Source: Bacteroidia bacterium (lineage in GTDB: Bacteria > Bacteroidota > Bacteroidia > UKL13-3). Taken from it: 64,000 nt of DNA. The stretch is taken from assembly GCA_025454975.1 (NCBI GenBank), contig JALONK010000010.1, positions 1-64,000 of the forward strand, read 5' to 3'. Position numbers and translations under genes: made by a program. The notes under the pieces were generated by a model. That model had not been told where the DNA came from, searched no databases, and saw nothing but the letters and a program-made list of their open reading frames with translations. Positions 62,484 to 64,000 of this stretch are shown here, in pieces; positions within the stretch are counted from its first letter, which is position 1; the number at the start of each line of letters is the position of its first letter.

Positions 62484-63556
62484 CCTGTTGCGTAACCAAT
62501 GATGTGGTGAACGACCAACGCATGCAACGCATCAGCAATACCTTGCAAAAAGCAGGCTATGAGGTTACTTTAGTAGGCCGACAAAAAGTATTATCGCCCC
62601 CATTACAAAAGTTGGATATCACACAAAAACGTTTGAAGTGTTTCTTCAAATCGGGTGTTTTATTCTATGCTGAATACAATATTCGATTACTGATATTTTT
62701 GTTATACAGTCGTTCGGATATTATCTGTGCTGTTGATGCAGATACATTATTTGCCTGTACTTTGGCGTCAATCATCAAACAAAACAAACTGGTATTTGAT
62801 GCACATGAATATTATACTGAAGTTCCGGAACTTGAAAACAGGTTTATAGTAAAATCTGTTTGGGCCTTTCTTTTGTCGGTGTGCGTACCCTATAGTAAAT
62901 TATCCTATACAGTTAACCGTACTTTGGCTGAAATATTTAGCGACATGTATGGCTATACATTTCATGTGATTGGGAACCTGCCGACTTCAAAAGAAATCAC
63001 TCATGCCGAGAAAAAAAATCGCTTTATTTATATTGGTGATTTAAATGAAGGTCGTGGCTTAGAAGTGATGATTAATGCTATAAAAATGGTTGATGCTGAA
63101 CTATGGATTGTTGGCGACGGACCAATTAAAAGTAAACTAATCAAACTTGTAGATAGCAATCATTTAGCAAATAAGGTAATTTTTACCGGGCGAAAAGATG
63201 CAACTACCATGCATGCATTGGTAAATGAGTCAATTGCAGGATTGAATGTTTTATATCCCAACAGTTTAAGTTATTATTATAGTTCGGCCAATAAATTTTT
63301 CGACTACATCCAAGCAGGTGTTCCGGTTATTAACTCGCGTTTCCCGGAATATGAAAGATTACAAGGCGATTTTGAGGTAGCCGTATGGTGTGAATATGAT
63401 GCGCTTGAAATGGCCACGGCTATGAAGAGGTTGATGACTGATGATAATTATTATCTTAAATTAGTGCATAATTGCAAAGCAGCAGCAAAAGCATGGAATT
63501 GGGAAAATGAAGAACAAAATTTACTCACCCTTTATGGTAATTTGTTAAATGGATAG
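62462..63556 (+). CDS. Glycosyltransferase (GT4-like)
   Basis: The 364-residue protein has the GT-B fold: an N-terminal domain (HITCCVTNDVVNDQRMQRIS) and a C-terminal Rossmann domain with FIYIGDLNEGRGLEVMINAI, WIVGDGPIKSKL and the nucleotide-sugar region SSANKFFDYIQAGVPVINSRFPEY. It would transfer a sugar from a nucleotide donor, probably onto a surface glycan. The start appears to be TTG 62462 because homologous sequence begins right after it; the first ATG would cut off the N-terminal strand. It overlaps recQ by 22 bases and the next gene by 8 bases. Confidence 0.85.
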   Translation: MEKKYHITCCVTNDVVNDQRMQRISNTLQKAGYEVTLVGRQKVLSPPLQKLDITQKRLKCFFKSGVLFYAEYNIRLLIFLLYSRSDIICAVDADTLFACTLASIIKQNKLVFDAHEYYTEVPELENRFIVKSVWAFLLSVCVPYSKLSYTVNRTLAEIFSDMYGYTFHVIGNLPTSKEITHAEKKNRFIYIGDLNEGRGLEVMINAIKMVDAELWIVGDGPIKSKLIKLVDSNHLANKVIFTGRKDATTMHALVNESIAGLNVLYPNSLSYYYSSANKFFDYIQAGVPVINSRFPEYERLQGDFEVAVWCEYDALEMATAMKRLMTDDNYYLKLVHNCKAAAKAWNWENEEQNLLTLYGNLLNG

Positions 63557-64000
63557 CTTGCATATTGTTAGTTTCGATAATCCGTATCCACCAAATTATG
63601 GCGGTGTAATTGATGTGTTTTATAAACTAAAAGCATTTAAAGCTGCCGGTATAAAGGTTACCTTACATGTATTTGAATACGGCAGAAGAAGATACCCTGA
63701 TTTAGATGCATATTGTTATGCCGTTTATTATTATAAACGTAGAACATTTGTAAATCCATTTATTGGCAGTTTACCTTACATTGTAAGTACACGTAACGAC
63801 CTTCAACTGTTACAACGGTTAACTGATGATAATGCCCCAATTTTGTTCGAAGGTTTGCACTCATGTTATTTTTTAGATCATCCGGATTTAAAGCATCGTT
63901 TTAAAATGGTAAGGATGCATAATATAGAACATGATTATTACCGTAAGTTGGAAGATGTGGAGCAGAATTTTTTTAAAAAATATTTCTTTGCTAAAGAAGC
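63549..64000 (+). CDS. Glycosyltransferase, N-terminal part (cut by window edge)
   Basis: Only the first 150 residues are present. The N-terminal Rossmann-like domain is visible (HIVSFDNPYPPNYGGVIDVF, KAFKAAGIKVTLHVFEYG, FEGLHSCYFLDHPDL, VRMHNIEHDYY), typical of GT-B family 4-type enzymes. ATG 63549 overlaps the previous gene's stop by 8 bases, so these two glycosyltransferases are translated together. The cluster continues past the right edge. Confidence 0.8.
   Translation, partial: MDSLHIVSFDNPYPPNYGGVIDVFYKLKAFKAAGIKVTLHVFEYGRRRYPDLDAYCYAVYYYKRRTFVNPFIGSLPYIVSTRNDLQLLQRLTDDNAPILFEGLHSCYFLDHPDLKHRFKMVRMHNIEHDYYRKLEDVEQNFFKKYFFAKE

Noticed and set aside
1..64000. CRISPR arrays, tRNA or rRNA genes, insertion sequences, prophage or toxin-antitoxin pairs
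   Set aside because: I scanned the spacers and found no regular repeat-spacer array, no cloverleaf-like sequence, no transposase or integrase frame and no terminal inverted repeats.

Overview
The window is AT-rich (by eye about 35% GC), single-chromosome-like DNA from a member of the Bacteroidota. The diagnostic signals are a type IX secretion and gliding cluster (porU, porV, two PorP/SprF genes, gldJ), a cargo protein with a T9SS C-terminal sorting domain, a GTG-started TonB receptor paired with a DUF4249 lipoprotein, CarboxypepD_reg and DUF5686 domains, a DksA-like gene between ileS and lspA, and promoters of the Bacteroidota form (TTG, 18-20 bp, TAnnTTTG). I saw no tRNA, rRNA, CRISPR, insertion sequence or prophage. 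Gene density is very high and most genes are housekeeping, so this looks like core chromosome rather than an island.

Layout. 1-10.8 kb: the end of ileS, a DksA-like protein with a very long lysine/alanine/proline tail, a 1525-residue fusion of an oligopeptidase B-type protease to a DUF5686 outer-membrane barrel, lspA, an M24 aminopeptidase, a DUF1905/YdeI protein and a DnaQ-GIY-YIG fusion nuclease. 10.8-16 kb: folE and a PTPS/QueD gene overlapping it, an ECF sigma factor, an unknown secreted protein and an FG-GAP repeat T9SS cargo protein. 16-27 kb: murF converging on a porU-porV-ispF operon, then, divergent from porU, two PorP/SprF genes and gldJ. 27-38 kb: nadC-DUF4783, gpmI, a LolA-like protein, an ECF sigma/anti-sigma/sensor trio, a deoxyhypusine synthase-like gene, a START-domain protein, a THUMP methyltransferase, purD and a class III aminotransferase.

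38-50 kb: a lipoprotein, an overlapping methyltransferase-PAP2-ZIP operon, a phosphoglucosamine mutase, ychF, the TonB receptor/DUF4249 pair, a 2OG-Fe(II) oxygenase joined to ispD, a tryptophan 2,3-dioxygenase and rfbC. 50-64 kb: a coiled-coil membrane protein, an APC permease, a three-subunit NAD(P) transhydrogenase, an HDAC-family amidohydrolase, a small basic/acidic protein, an orphan LuxE-like protein, sucC, a LolD-type ATPase, recQ and the start of a glycosyltransferase cluster that runs off the right edge.

How the genes work together. PorU, PorV, PorP/SprF and GldJ belong to the type IX export and surface-attachment machinery, and the FG-GAP protein is a likely client. LspA and the LolA/LolD-type proteins serve the several lipoproteins seen here. 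MurF, the phosphoglucosamine mutase and RfbC feed cell-envelope synthesis, while IspD and IspF are two steps of one isoprenoid pathway at separate loci. The observations most worth following are the protease-barrel fusion, the histone-H1-like tail on the DksA homologue, the bacterial deoxyhypusine synthase homologue and the sigma/anti-sigma/sensor operon.
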